Source of the DNA: Tannerellaceae bacterium
GTDB taxonomy: Bacteria > Bacteroidota > Bacteroidia > Bacteroidales > Tannerellaceae
Assembly (NCBI GenBank): GCA_021201295.1
Contig: JAJQFE010000063.1
Span: forward strand, 34,968-98,967
Direction: 5' to 3'
DNA: 64,000 nt
How positions within the stretch are numbered: the first letter of the stretch is position 1; every line of letters begins with the position of its first letter. Position numbers and translations under genes: made by a program. Below the pieces are notes generated by a model, which made no database searches, had not been told where the DNA came from, and saw only the letters and a program-made list of their open reading frames with translations. This document shows, piece by piece, positions 20,901-30,874 of this stretch.

Positions 20901-21472
20901 AGGTCACTTTCAGTTATTCGCTGGATAACGGAACCACCTGGAAAGAATGGGGTGTAATGACTCAGAATAAAGGAAATAAAAGACTTTCTACCGGGGTTTA
21001 CGTAGCCATCCAGGATATAAATGCAGGAGACTATATTCCGGAAGCCACCTATAATCATTATACCCGTACCACTATGTCATGGAATGAAGCCATGGGTATA
21101 GATGAGAAATTCAATACGGAAGCCTTTAACGGTTCAGATGCGGACGGTAATTATGTAGCCACTCAGCAGACGGGTTGCGCCGCGTATGCAGAAGCCCGGG
21201 GTCCTGCAGGTACATGGCGTTTGCCGACAGCAGCAGAATTGGAAGAAATACATTACTGGCGGTCTGCAATAGATATATGGGATGGTGTTGGATTACCGAT
21301 TCTCTCTACCTACTGGAGCCAGGATGAAGTAGAGGGAGATGCCGGAAGAGCACATTCGTTGCATTATTCTGTTAACCAGGCCTATACTCCTACTACAACC
21401 TCTAAGACTGCTAAAGCAACCGTACGATGTGTAAGTATAGATAATACCCACGAAGAAGAAATACAGCCATAA
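17960..21472 (+). CDS. Large fimbrial tip/adhesin-like lipoprotein with BACON-type repeats, two in-frame TAGs
   Basis: About 1170 codons in one uninterrupted frame except for TAG at 19004-19006 (RNYQY-[TAG]-INITRVDGPGYDS) and 19616-19618 (VTAYSF-[TAG]-PTVNTSG). The N-terminus has a signal segment with lipobox Cys (LLFLLAAC, about residue 30). Residues about 45-370 are a fimbrillin-like double domain with the VDGPGYDS strand. The middle contains several BACON-like beta domains (HPSGWYIESSEKPDWLVISP and similar). The last 150 residues contain GTWRLPTAAELEEIHYWRSA, a DUF1566/FISUMP-like fold of the C-type-lectin kind. The layout fits a minor tip adhesin of Mfa type. It is last in the operon and followed by a terminator. 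Confidence 0.78.
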
Positions 21473-21498
21473 TACCGGTTGGCAAATCTACTTATATC

Positions 21499-21532
21499 AA
21501 GGCTGTCTCCCCTAATGAGGCAGCCTTCTTTT
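21499..21532 (+). terminator. Intrinsic terminator of the fimbrial operon
   Basis: AAGGCTGTCTC pairs with GAGGCAGCCTT (loop CCCTAAT, bulged T and G) and is followed by CTTTTT. It lies 27 bp past the tip gene stop. Confidence 0.8.
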
Positions 21533-21703
21533 TGCCCTTTAAGAGAAGATTTTCTTTTTGTAGTAAGTGAAAGTACAGAGATCCGGAGTAAAGTGCCTCC
21601 GAAAAGATGGACGGACAAATAACTTAAAACCCAGAAGTCCGGTAATGTACCAAACCCATGGGTTCCTATATACACAAAAGTATCTTATTTTAATAATTTG
21701 GAT

Positions 21704-21750
21704 TATATTTGTATATTTTAACTTAAAATAGTTTGAAATAGCGTTTCAAA
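21704..21750 (+). promoter_or_regulatory. Promoter and candidate operator of the cas operon
   Basis: TATATTTG at 21704-21711 is a perfect -7 box about 115 bp before Cas6. The dyad TTTGAAA-TAGCG-TTTCAAA at 21732-21750 would overlap or follow the start site, a position suited to repressor binding. The rest of the 353-bp gap (21473-21825) holds the upstream terminator and AT-rich DNA without ORFs. Confidence 0.55.
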
Positions 21751-21825
21751 TAGAATATAGTTAAGAAAGATTCTTTATATTTAATTTTTATTCACTACTA
21801 ACTTAACTAATACAATTAAAAATCC

Positions 21826-22861
21826 ATGGAGCACAATCTATATAACACGGTAATTAAACCTTTCTATAAACTCCATGCCCGGCTGAAATATCATCAATTA
21901 GATGTTTCTATCTGTTTTCAGGAAGATTTTACTTCCACCACCTGGATCGGGGCTGTTTTACGGAATCATTTTTTTGTTTGCCTGTGAGCAGGTAAAGATA
22001 ACAGGAGCGATTCGTCTCCGGCAGGTATTGGAGGAATTCCTTCCGGTCTCTAACCAGCATTCCTTGTATAATGAATGGAAAGGCGGTTATCCCCGGGGCT
22101 ATGGTTTGTTTGTCCATATATCCGGACCCGAAAAAGGGAACCAGTGTTTCAAAAAAGGGGAACAGTTATCTTTTTCTTTGGTCATATATGGACATTGCGA
22201 TGAGTACGGAGAGGCATTTTTACAGGCACTAACAGGTATGTGCCGGAATGGATTGAATAAAGGAACCATTCCTTTGCATTTGGCATGTGTGAGTGAACGT
22301 CAGGAAGACGGCTCAGTTCAGATGCTATATCATGAAGACGGCGGAGCCTTTTTTCAGTTGCGGAATCCCATTACACTGGGCCGGTATATTCATAGTAAAA
22401 TGACCCCTGAAGAACAAACTTTATCTATTCATTTTGATACACCGGTAGATCTGTATGGGGGGCGTAAAAAAATATACAAACCCGGTTATGTCTATCGGGA
22501 TCATCAATTTCCGGGTTTTTATCAATTAGTGTTATCCGCTGCTAACCGGATTTCCAAATTGACCGCATTATATGCCTGTCCGGACATGTGGAGTTTTACG
22601 AGTGAGGCAGAAAAACTGATCGACCGCTTTGCAGAGCCGGCTGGTGCCATGCTACTCTCCTCTGCACAAATAAAACGGGTGGATCTTCATGCTCCTTCTC
22701 AATGGGATAAAAAGAACCCGGTACGGTTAAGTGGCTATACCGGAAGTGTGGAATTTATGGGAAACTATAACTATTATCTACCGCTATTATTGTTTGCGGC
22801 TGATATGGGAGTGGGAAATCATACGACTTATGGATTCGGAAAGTTCCGGATCACTACATAA
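21826..22861 (+). CDS. cas6: CRISPR Cas6-family pre-crRNA endoribonuclease, one frameshift
   Basis: RAMP-fold RNase that processes CRISPR transcripts. The start MEHNLYNTVIKPFYKLHARL runs to DFTSTTWIGAVLRNH, where a seven-T run (21969-21975) breaks the frame. Removing one T gives NHFLFACEQVKITGAIRLRQ and about 344 residues in all. The C-terminal glycine-rich loop GVGNHTTYGFGKFRIT is the RAMP signature of Cas6, and LYNEWKGGYPRGYGLFV matches the Bacteroidales type III-B version. It is the first gene of the cas operon. The catalytic residue is not assigned, because Cas6 active sites are poorly conserved. Confidence 0.85.
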
Positions 22862-22900
22862 AGGGATCGCCATTTGGCTACCTATATAATTCAGAAGCCT

Positions 22901-23661
22901 ATGAATTACTTTTTTTACTGGGAGGAAAAGATCTGGAAATGATCACAATCCGTGAGATGTTAGAACGGGAGGGAATTTCCTTTGCCGACCGGGAACTACG
23001 ATGGGATAATGCAGAACTGAATGCCTATCAGGAAGAACTGGATCAGTACGGCAACCAGCCGGATATCCGGATCTATGGGATTGAACTCCATTCCGGAGAG
23101 GAATCTTCCTACACCAATTACACACTGATTGACCATCACAATGAATATGCGTACCGTCCAGCTGCTTTGGCGCAGGTCGCAGAAATACTGAATATTCCCC
23201 TTAGCCGGTATGAGGAGCTGGTTGCTGCTAATGACAGCCACTATATTCCCGGTATGCAGGCCCTCGGCGCCACCCTCGAAGAGATCTGGGAGATCCGCCT
23301 TCGGGACCGTGCCGCCCAGTGCGTAACAGCCCGGGATGAAGAACTGGCAGAAAAAGCCATTGCCGGCCAGCGATGCCTGGCCGGAGACCTGCAGGTGGTC
23401 TATTCGGAAACCCCTTGTTTCTCTCCCATCTGTGACCGTCTCTATCCTTACAAAAAGTTACTGGTCTACACCAATACGGAATGGATGTACTACGGGGAAG
23501 CCATCTGCCAGGTCATTGCCCTGTTTCCGGGAGAGAAGGCTTCCGGCATCCTCTACCACGAAGGAGGCGCCAACGGCTTTACAGGAATAGCTTCCGGATC
23601 TCGTACAAAAGAGCAGATCCGGCAAATGATCGAACAAATTATCCACACAATAACCCACTGA
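22901..23661 (+). CDS. nrn: NrN-like DHH-family phosphodiesterase (probable SAM-AMP hydrolase), one frameshift
   Basis: In the Bacteroides fragilis type III-B system NrN is a DHH-family enzyme that degrades the second messenger SAM-AMP and ends signalling. Here the DHH motif is plain (YTLIDHHNE, residues 65-67 counted from the ATG at 22939), followed by LVAANDSHYIPGMQALG and a C-terminal HEGGANGFTG that resembles the substrate-binding end. The frame open at 22939 is preceded by LLGGKDLE. Adding one T in the run 22910-22916 extends it to a better start at 22901 (MNYFFLLGGKDLEMITIREM), giving about 253 residues. It sits between Cas6 and CorA and ends 1 bp before CorA, the known partner order. 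Function is assigned by family and context. Confidence 0.82.
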
Positions 23662-23662
23662 T

Positions 23663-25180
23663 ATGAGTAAACCCTACAGTTATCACATTTTCTATTTTCC
23701 CTTTAAATGGGAAATCGAAAACCGGAAAGACAAACTCTTTTCCGAACAGGTGAACCTGGAAAGTCTGCATTTTTCGGAAAATGATGGTTGGGAGCGGGTA
23801 CAGTATAACCAACCCGGTGATTTCCGGTTAATGAATGAACAGCAAAAGCAGGAAGTCCGGGAGTTATTCGCTGAGCAGAATTATTATTTTGATTTTGTGC
23901 ATCCAGTTTTGTATGACATCCAAGGCAAACCGGATCCGATGATCGCCCATTTTGAACGGAAGGAAACAAAAGAGGAGTCGCGGAAAGTTACTTACCAGAT
24001 CAAGGTAAAAGATAAGCAGGAGTATGTCCTGGATCTGGAAGCTATCAATCTGAATCTCTATTCAACGGGTGTAGGAGTACTTTCATTTTTTCTGGCTAAT
24101 AAAGCGACTACCCATTGTGAAGAAGAGCACATCAGAGATATTAATCAGTTCGGACGCCGGATTATGCCCCCTCATTATGGAGAGATCATCTCCCGTGGTA
24201 TGCTGAGTGAATATATTTGTATTGAGGGACTTAATGGATATGCTGGTAAATACCGGGAGGACTTTTCCGGCTATACTCCTGCAGATATCTGGAAGCCGGC
24301 TTCATTTATTTGTCAGTTGATTGCAGATCTTCATCCCGGGATGATAGCAACACCTGTGATCGATGACCGGATGTTTGTGAATAGTTGTTATGTGAATAAG
24401 GATCTGTCAAAAGAAATAGCGGTGGATGATCCTTCTTTGGAAAAGGAGCGGTTAAAGGAATTCATTCTGGGGAAATTCTGGTATAAATACGTCTATGTGG
24501 ATAATGGTCAGTGGGATATGTGTCAACATGATCCTATGAAAGAACAATTGTTGAACAGAGCGACTTACTTTCGTTGGCAGAAATATGGAACCCTGTTTGG
24601 GATTTCCCGGTACTCTTTTGTGTTGTTGAAAGGGATAGGGGCTGAATACATAGAAACCCATATGGCCACCCTCTATTCCCGGATGATCGAACTGGCTCTG
24701 GTACAACGGGCATCGATGTTACGTTTTTCATCTGAAGTGACTTCGCTTAGTAATCTGACGGGACAGGACCGGCAGAAACTCCTGCAAAAGATCAGTTCAC
24801 TCTATAAAGAATACATCCGGTTTGTCAATCAGGTCTATTTCCGGGAGGTGACGGCACAGGAACAGGGCATCGAGCTATACGATCTACTGCTGCAACAATT
24901 AAATTCGGAAAAACAAATCGAATATCTGGAAAGTGAGATCCGGGAACTGCATCAGTATGTTGCTATTGTCGAAGAACAGACCCGGACCGGAAGGATGGAA
25001 TGGTTTAGCTGGCTGGCAATCATTTTTGTGCCGGTTTCCCTGATCATCGGAGTATTGGGAATGAATAGTATTTTCGATAAAGAGTATTTGTTTTTGTGGG
25101 ATTATTTTTTATATCATCTACTCTTTTTAGGAGGGATGATCTATCTGACTTATTTAATATTTAAAAGAAAAAAATGGTAA
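23663..25180 (+). CDS. corA: CRISPR-associated CorA-family membrane effector
   Basis: Intact, 505 residues. A long cytoplasmic N-terminal region is followed by a helical stretch (about 380-450, LNSEKQIEYLESEIRELHQY), two transmembrane helices at the extreme C-terminus and the CorA selectivity motif GMN at 466-468 (VLGMNSIFDKEY). CorA proteins normally carry Mg2+. In type III-B systems this variant is the effector gated by SAM-AMP made by Cas10 and is thought to kill or arrest infected cells by membrane leakage. The start is fixed by the ATG directly after the NrN stop. The acidic MPEL-type loop of Mg2+ transporters is replaced by SIFDKEY, consistent with a specialised channel. Confidence 0.88.
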   Translation: MSKPYSYHIFYFPFKWEIENRKDKLFSEQVNLESLHFSENDGWERVQYNQPGDFRLMNEQQKQEVRELFAEQNYYFDFVHPVLYDIQGKPDPMIAHFERKETKEESRKVTYQIKVKDKQEYVLDLEAINLNLYSTGVGVLSFFLANKATTHCEEEHIRDINQFGRRIMPPHYGEIISRGMLSEYICIEGLNGYAGKYREDFSGYTPADIWKPASFICQLIADLHPGMIATPVIDDRMFVNSCYVNKDLSKEIAVDDPSLEKERLKEFILGKFWYKYVYVDNGQWDMCQHDPMKEQLLNRATYFRWQKYGTLFGISRYSFVLLKGIGAEYIETHMATLYSRMIELALVQRASMLRFSSEVTSLSNLTGQDRQKLLQKISSLYKEYIRFVNQVYFREVTAQEQGIELYDLLLQQLNSEKQIEYLESEIRELHQYVAIVEEQTRTGRMEWFSWLAIIFVPVSLIIGVLGMNSIFDKEYLFLWDYFLYHLLFLGGMIYLTYLIFKRKKW

Positions 25181-25196
25181 TGGTGATGAAAAAATT

Positions 25197-25742
25197 ATGA
25201 TTGGGTCATGTGTGACTATTGGTATAATAGGAGGATGTACTTTGGCTTTAGGATATGTTCTAAAGCCATTTACAACCTTTCATGCTTTTCTTTTCCATGA
25301 TTACGTAGGTTTGGCCTATTATTTGTCCGTTCTGATTATATGGACCCTGTTTCTGACTTTTGTTTATAAAATCGGAGAACACTTCTTTTTCTGTTACCGA
25401 CAGGAAAAAGAGGAAGAACTACAAAAAACAAAATTGAATGAAAGGATGATCTGGGAATCTTTTATCCATGAGATTTCTTTGGAACAAGAAGAGAAAAACT
25501 ATTTATATCAATTACCAGATAAGATCGAAGAACTGGAAAAACAGTTAGAAAAATATAAAGAAAGGGGAGAATCCATCCTGGTAAAAAAGGAGAGCCTTGA
25601 ATTATTGATCTCTCTTTATACAGTGGAGATCTTAAGCAAAAAACTGGATACTTTTCTAAATGATAAAAAAGATATCCTAAATAAAAGGGAAATTCTGGAA
25701 AAACACCTGAAAGACAGGGGATATATAGAAGAGGATAAATAA
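25197..25742 (+). CDS. Small membrane protein with coiled coil, in the cas operon, function unknown
   Basis: 181 residues from ATG 25197. An in-frame alternative start at 25186 (MKKIMIGSC...) would need one more A in the run 25189-25194. Two transmembrane helices are visible (about 5-24, TIGIIGGCTLALGYVL, and 37-60, YYLSVLIIWTLFLTFVYKIG). They are followed by a highly charged, Glu/Lys-rich helical region to the end (EELEKQLEKYKERGESILVK), probably a cytoplasmic coiled coil. I do not recognise the family. Its place between CorA and Cmr1, 16 bp after CorA and 11 bp before Cmr1, suggests a membrane partner or regulator of CorA. It is more A-rich than its neighbours. Confidence 0.7.
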   Translation: MIGSCVTIGIIGGCTLALGYVLKPFTTFHAFLFHDYVGLAYYLSVLIIWTLFLTFVYKIGEHFFFCYRQEKEEELQKTKLNERMIWESFIHEISLEQEEKNYLYQLPDKIEELEKQLEKYKERGESILVKKESLELLISLYTVEILSKKLDTFLNDKKDILNKREILEKHLKDRGYIEEDK

Positions 25743-25753
25743 AAGGTCTGAAT

Positions 25754-27237
25754 ATGAGAAAGATTATCGTAAAATTAAAACAACATAGCCCATACATTCA
25801 TTTTCATCCGGAACAGCAAGGGGCAACTCTGCGGGCTTCGGAAATTAAACCCCGGTTGGATCGGTATATATTAGAAAAAGTAGGAAAACGGGTAAAAAAA
25901 GAATGGCTTTTGGATGAAACTAATGGGAAGGATGCCCTTAATTATAAATTGAAAATAAGAAATAAAGGCAGAAGCTTTTCCTATAAGAATAAAATTATAA
26001 ATGCAGAAAAAGAAATGTTATTTTATGAAAAACCGGAACTGACATTCTTAATATGGAATAGCGAGTTGTGTGAAGAAATTTGTACCTATATAGAAGCCTT
26101 TTTTATTATTCATAATTTAGGGTTTCGGCAGTCGAAAGGGTATGGGTCTTTTACTGTGGATTCTATTTTTGAAGGAAATAAACCGAAAGAGATTATAAAA
26201 AAATCTGTAGAAGATCGTAAAAAGATTCTTTCTGAATTTTATTATTTCAAAATCCTTTATGGACATTTTTATAAAGATAATTTGACTTCTTTTCCTCCTG
26301 TATGTTATAAAAAAATGAATTTCAAAACAAAACAGACTTTAAGTATATCGAAAATTTTAAATTTGAGATTTCTAATTATATTTCTTTACTACAGCAGTCT
26401 CCATTTATTGATATAGAAAATCTTATAAAAAGTTTTAAAAAAGAATTAGAACAATATCGAAAGAATATCTCTATTGTAGGAAATGAGGATAAAAACGACA
26501 AAATCAATAGAACTTTAGATAAATTATTTAACGGGCTACAGGAAACAAAAAAAGAAAAATTGCTCTCTTATTTTTACAAGCAAAGAATGGAGAAAATAGA
26601 AAAAGAATCACATCTGTTAAAATCAGGAAATAATTATCCTTATCAAAAATCCATCTTATGGAAGTTTTTTGAAAAGAGTGGACCAAAATGGGAAAAGCGA
26701 TATATAAAACAACGATATAATAAATTATTGCTTGATAGAAAAATTTGTCATCCATTAAAATGTAATAAGGAAAGGGAAACAGAAGAAAAGAAAATGGATG
26801 ATGAAAATCAATCGTATATTTATATCAGACCACTTTTGGGATTAGCCGAGCATTATGAGTTTTTATTGCAGGATGAAGCCCCTTTTAGAAAAGCAATTAT
26901 AAAAGTGAAAAGTGTAAATCCAAAACCCAACATGATCGAACGTATACAATCTCCGATTATATATAAGATCATTGAGAATGATATTTTTATTTGTTTCAGG
27001 AAGAAGGAATATCTGGAAAATCTAAAGGGTAAACAGTTTAAATTTAATCTTAGCTTTAAAAACCTGGATTATAAAGAAGAGTTTGACCTGAAACCACCTC
27101 CGGATGGATTAAAAGTACCTGAGAATTTTGACGTAGAATTATTATATGAATATCTATTGAAGTATTATCCGAATTTGGGACCGGATATGAATGTGAAAAA
27201 GTTAAATCAATATTGTATTTATGGCTCATCAAAATAA
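25754..27237 (+). CDS. cmr1: Type III-B Cmr1-like RAMP protein, one frameshift
   Basis: About 494 residues after repair. It begins MRKIIVKLKQHSPYIHFHPE with QQGATLRASEIKPRLDRYIL, and carries the RAMP glycine-rich loop NLGFRQSKGYGSF near residue 135. Cmr1 caps the 3' end of the Cmr effector complex and contacts target RNA. The frame breaks at or just after the seven-A run 26309-26315. One extra A continues as CYKKNEFQNKTDFKYIENFK and runs to the stop at 27237. The second half (about 200-490) is rich in Lys and Glu with little recognisable motif. It overlaps the Cas10 start by 17 bases. Base composition is clearly AT-richer than flanking cas genes. Assignment to Cmr1 rests on the RAMP motif and gene order. 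Confidence 0.7.
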
Positions 27238-28985
27238 AAAAAAGTATATAGGAATCACGATCGGCCCTATCATTAAAACTCTGGCAATGGCTCGTAGGCC
27301 CAGAGAATTATGGTCAGCGAGTTATATGTTTTCTTATTTGATGGAACAAGTACTAAAAGCTATCACCGGATATGGAGAGCTGTTGTCACCTGCTGTTTTA
27401 AATGAAGAGAAGGATAGAAAACCAGTGGGTGTAGGATTGTACCCGGACTGGGCCTTTTTGAAATGTAACAGCGATTTTCAGATAATGAAAGTGATTCTAG
27501 AAAAAGCTGTCTCGTTTTTTAGTGAAAAAACCGGATTATCTGAAGAAACAGTAAAAAGTTATTTTAATATCTATGCGACCTATGTGGAAGAGTCAATAGA
27601 TACAGATGCCATCAAAAAATTAAACCGCCAGCTGGATTTTTTGGAATTAAATAATTTGCTGTTCAGGATCCAGAATTTAAGGAAGTCTTGTCACTGGTTA
27701 AGAAAAAATCGGATTCTAAACTCTTTCAATCAGGTCTGGGAGAAAAAAATATGCCGGTTTCTATGCTTGCGGAAATTGCGGCATATCCACTACGTTTTAA
27801 ACATAAAGATAGCTGGGAAGTTATACGTGAACTATCTGCTGTCAGGAATGAGGTAAGGAAACAGACGGCTATGAAAAAAGAAGAAGATGTTTTTTTGAAA
27901 ATTTGAAAAGAGAATTTCCTGCAGAATTCAAGTCTTATCATAAGTATGTCTGTATTGTACAGGCTGATGGAGACAATATGGGTAGGGTCATTGCAGGGTT
28001 AAAAGAGGGGGAGTTAAAAACTCTATCCGAAAAATTACTGGATTTTGGCAGTAAGGCTGTTCAGTTGATAAAAGCATACGGTGGTCTTCCGATATATGCA
28101 GGTGGAGACGACTTACTTTTTATTGCACCTTCCGTATCTATGATTAAAAGTGAAGCAGAAGCCGCGGGTAAAGAATGTCATATTTTCGATCTGATCGACC
28201 AGTTGGATCGTGTGTATGAATCTGCTATACAGGAAAAACAAACCGCTCTTTCTTTTGGAGTTGCCATCACTTATTATAAGTATCCTTTATATGAAGGATT
28301 GGAATTAGCCCGTACCTTATTATTCAATGTGGCAAAAAATATAGAAGGTAAAAATGCAGTAGCCTGGAAATTGCGTAAAAATAGTGGTTCTTCTTTTTCC
28401 GGGGAATTAGCTAAGGGAGAAGATCCGGTATATAAGTCCATGAAGAATCTGGTCGCTCGGGATAGTGAAGCCGGATTGATCTCTATCGTCGCACACAAAT
28501 TACGTAATTTAGAAGGTTTATTACACCTGCTTGTTCCTTTACACACAGAAGAAAGAGAAAAGAGATTAGATGCTTTGTTTGATAATGTTCTTGATTCCGG
28601 CATGACCAATAAAGCCCAACAGACTTATCTGGAGCAGGTTCAGAAACTTCTTTTTGCCCTATATGAAAAAGAATATGTTTCGGATTGGACAGATGAAGAA
28701 ATAAAGGTTGTTAATGCCTGTCTATGCTTAGGTGGTGAAGACCTTAGTAGGGAGAAGATAACTATAGGTGAAATAAACAGTTGGTTGAAGGAACCGGATG
28801 GGGATAACCTTTTTATGGAATTAGAAAAAAGTATGGGTTGTTAGAAAATAGTTCTCTGAAAAAATGCGGAAGAAAAAATCAGATCGCTATATGCAACTAA
28901 AAAATCGGAATGGATCATACAGAATATGTATGGAATGTTACGTACAGCTAAATTCTTAAAAGGACTGGAGGAAGACCATGAATAA
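27221..28985 (+). CDS. cas10: Cas10 (Cmr2) signalling subunit, five frameshifts
   Basis: Large subunit of the Cmr complex; makes the nucleotide second messenger on target RNA binding. About 589 residues after repair. The N-terminus (KKKYIGITIGPIIKTLAMAR) has no HD nuclease motif. The Palm domain keeps ADGDNMG (about base 27963) and the cyclase motif YAGGDDLLF (about 28095-28120). The C-terminus reads YGMLRTAKFLKGLEEDHE. Breaks: near 27650-27680; T run 27890-27896; A runs 28825-28830, 28859-28864 and 28899-28904. Each is repaired by one base. The stop overlaps the Cmr3 start by 8 bases. A GGDD-positive, HD-negative Cas10 with CorA and NrN fits a system that relies on signalling, with SAM-AMP as the likely product. 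Confidence 0.88.
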
Positions 28986-30081
28986 TACCAAAAAAGTATT
29001 GATCACACTGGAACCTTTAGGGCAGTTTTTCTTTGGCGGGGAAAAGTCTTTTAAAAGGGAAAATGAAGATTTTGACAGTGAGCATAGTTCGTATATTATC
29101 CATTCGGAACAGTTTCCTCAGCAAACCTCTTTACTTGGCATGCTACGCTTTGTCGTTCTGTCTGCAGACCAGAATGTCTTTGAGAGGGGTTCGATCCCAG
29201 AAGGGAAAAGAATGGACGCAGCCAGGCTAATCGGATACACTGGTTTCTCGGTTGGGGAAAAAATGACTTTGGTAAGATCCAGTCTTTATCTTTTTGTTTT
29301 CTGCAACGAAAAAAGAAGGATAGCAACTGGACGGATCTGTTATATGCACCTTATGATCATCATTTGTCTGTTTCCGGTTTTGAGCTGAATCAATCTTTTT
29401 TTTCGATTCGGTACACATGCTGTCCCTCAAATAGAGAATTACGATCCTAAAAAGGGAATGACACATGGATTTATCGATACACAAACCCATGAATTCATTT
29501 CTGAAGATGAAATCTTTTTTCCGGATACCCGTATCGGAATTCACCTCGGAAAAGAAGAAGATGGTTTCTATAAGCAAATTTTTATGCGGTTAAGAAAAGA
29601 TGCGGAGGTTCAATATCGTTTTGCATGTGTCGTGGAGATTGCTGAAGACTATGCACTTCCTGAAGGGATGGTTACTTTAGGAGGGGATAGTTCCCAATTT
29701 TTACTGAAAGTGAATGAACCGGACACAAAAGAACCTTTGCTGCTAAACTATTTTACGGCTGCAGACTCTCAAAAAAATATATCTCAGCATTGTTATGGCG
29801 AAGTCATTCTTTTATCCGACTCCTATTTACCACCCGGAAGTGAACAACTTCCTATGTATGCTAACTGCAGGACACAGTCTTTCCGTTTCCTGAAAACAAC
29901 AGTAGCTACTTCCGGCTATACCCGGTTTGATACGACGGAGGTCAATCGTAGCCAACGGTATGAACTCTATAGAAAAGGATCGGTATTCTATTTTGACACG
30001 GACTGTCATTTGAATGAATTTACCTGTCTGTTAGATGGACAGGAAGAGTTTTTATTCATATCGGATATAATACATATATAA
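28978..30081 (+). CDS. cmr3: Type III-B Cmr3 RAMP protein, two frameshifts
   Basis: About 367 residues after repair. Cmr3 (Cas5-like) pairs with Cas10 and holds the crRNA 5' handle. The N-terminus VLITLEPLGQFFFGGEKSF with the Gly pair is the standard Cmr3 opening, and QQTSLLGMLRFVVL is the usual first helix. Breaks: A run 29258-29263, where one more A gives EKNDFGKIQSLSFCFLQRKK, and T run 29396-29403, where one fewer T gives FFRFGTHAVPQIENYDPKKG. The rest is open to FISDIIHI. The ATG lies inside the end of Cas10, showing translational coupling. Confidence 0.82.
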
Positions 30082-30100
30082 CTTTAAAAAACAAAGACAA

Positions 30101-30874
30101 ATGAATACATTCTGGAAACTAACAGCAAAAACAAATTTGCATGTAGGTAATGAAAATACGACCAATTATGGACTGGTGGATCGATCCGTACAACGGGAGG
30201 CTCTCAGCGGATTGCCCTGCATTCACTCTTCTTCCCTGAAGGGAGCCATAAAAGACCAGTTAGCTGAACATCCCGAACTGAAAGATAAAGTTGAAAAAAT
30301 CTTTGGCTCAGATAAAAATGGGAAACAGGCTGAAGGAAAGGGTCCACATATCTTTTTTGATGCCCAGTTGCTCTCCATACCGGTTCAGAGTGATAAACAA
30401 CCTTTCTACAGGGCGACGTATCCGTTTCTGTTATCCTCTTTTCTGGAAAAACTCACACTGTTTTCCATTCCTCCTGATCCCTTATGGGCTTCCATTGACT
30501 GGAACGATGCTCCGGTTGTTTTCAATTTTGCTTCCGGGGAAAAAGTGATGTTAGGAGAAAAAGAGGGAGAAGGTGCTTCGTGCGCATCTTTTCCTGTTCT
30601 GAAGATGATCGGGGAAGATGTAGCTCTTTTTAGTGATAAGGATTTCAAGGAGATTTGTTCAGATGAAGAACTACCTATTATTGCCCGGAATCAGTTAAAA
30701 AACGGGAAAAGCAATATGTTATGGTATGAACAGGTACTTCCCCGCGAAACGCAATTCTTTACAGTGATCTCCGGAGATGATCCGGATCTGGTGAAGCTGT
30801 TAAAAAGTGAGATTATTCAGATTGGGGCCAATGCAACCATCGGATATGGGTATTGTAAATTTGAACAACTATGA
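30101..30874 (+). CDS. cmr4: Type III-B Cmr4 backbone RAMP protein with target-RNA cleavage site
   Basis: Intact, 257 residues. Cmr4 (Cas7) forms the helical backbone of the complex and cuts target RNA every six bases. Visible motifs: LHVGNENTTNYGLVDRSVQRE near residues 15-35, whose Asp in GLVDRSVQRE aligns with the known catalytic Asp loop; PCIHSSSLKGAIKD, the conserved thumb/palm helix; and the C-terminal glycine loop IQIGANATIGYGYCKF. Its stop overlaps the next start (ATGA). It is the only cas effector gene besides CorA and the small membrane gene with no internal interruption, so the complex is probably functional. Confidence 0.9.
   Translation: MNTFWKLTAKTNLHVGNENTTNYGLVDRSVQREALSGLPCIHSSSLKGAIKDQLAEHPELKDKVEKIFGSDKNGKQAEGKGPHIFFDAQLLSIPVQSDKQPFYRATYPFLLSSFLEKLTLFSIPPDPLWASIDWNDAPVVFNFASGEKVMLGEKEGEGASCASFPVLKMIGEDVALFSDKDFKEICSDEELPIIARNQLKNGKSNMLWYEQVLPRETQFFTVISGDDPDLVKLLKSEIIQIGANATIGYGYCKFEQL

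Noticed and set aside
23663..25180. CorA as a housekeeping magnesium transporter
   Set aside because: It is fused into the cas operon next to NrN, has an enlarged divergent cytoplasmic domain and lacks the usual acidic loop after GMN.
27221..28985. Cas10 as a decayed pseudogene
   Set aside because: Five breaks all lie in or near short homopolymers and are each repaired by one base, Palm motifs are intact, and Cmr4 and CorA are uninterrupted.
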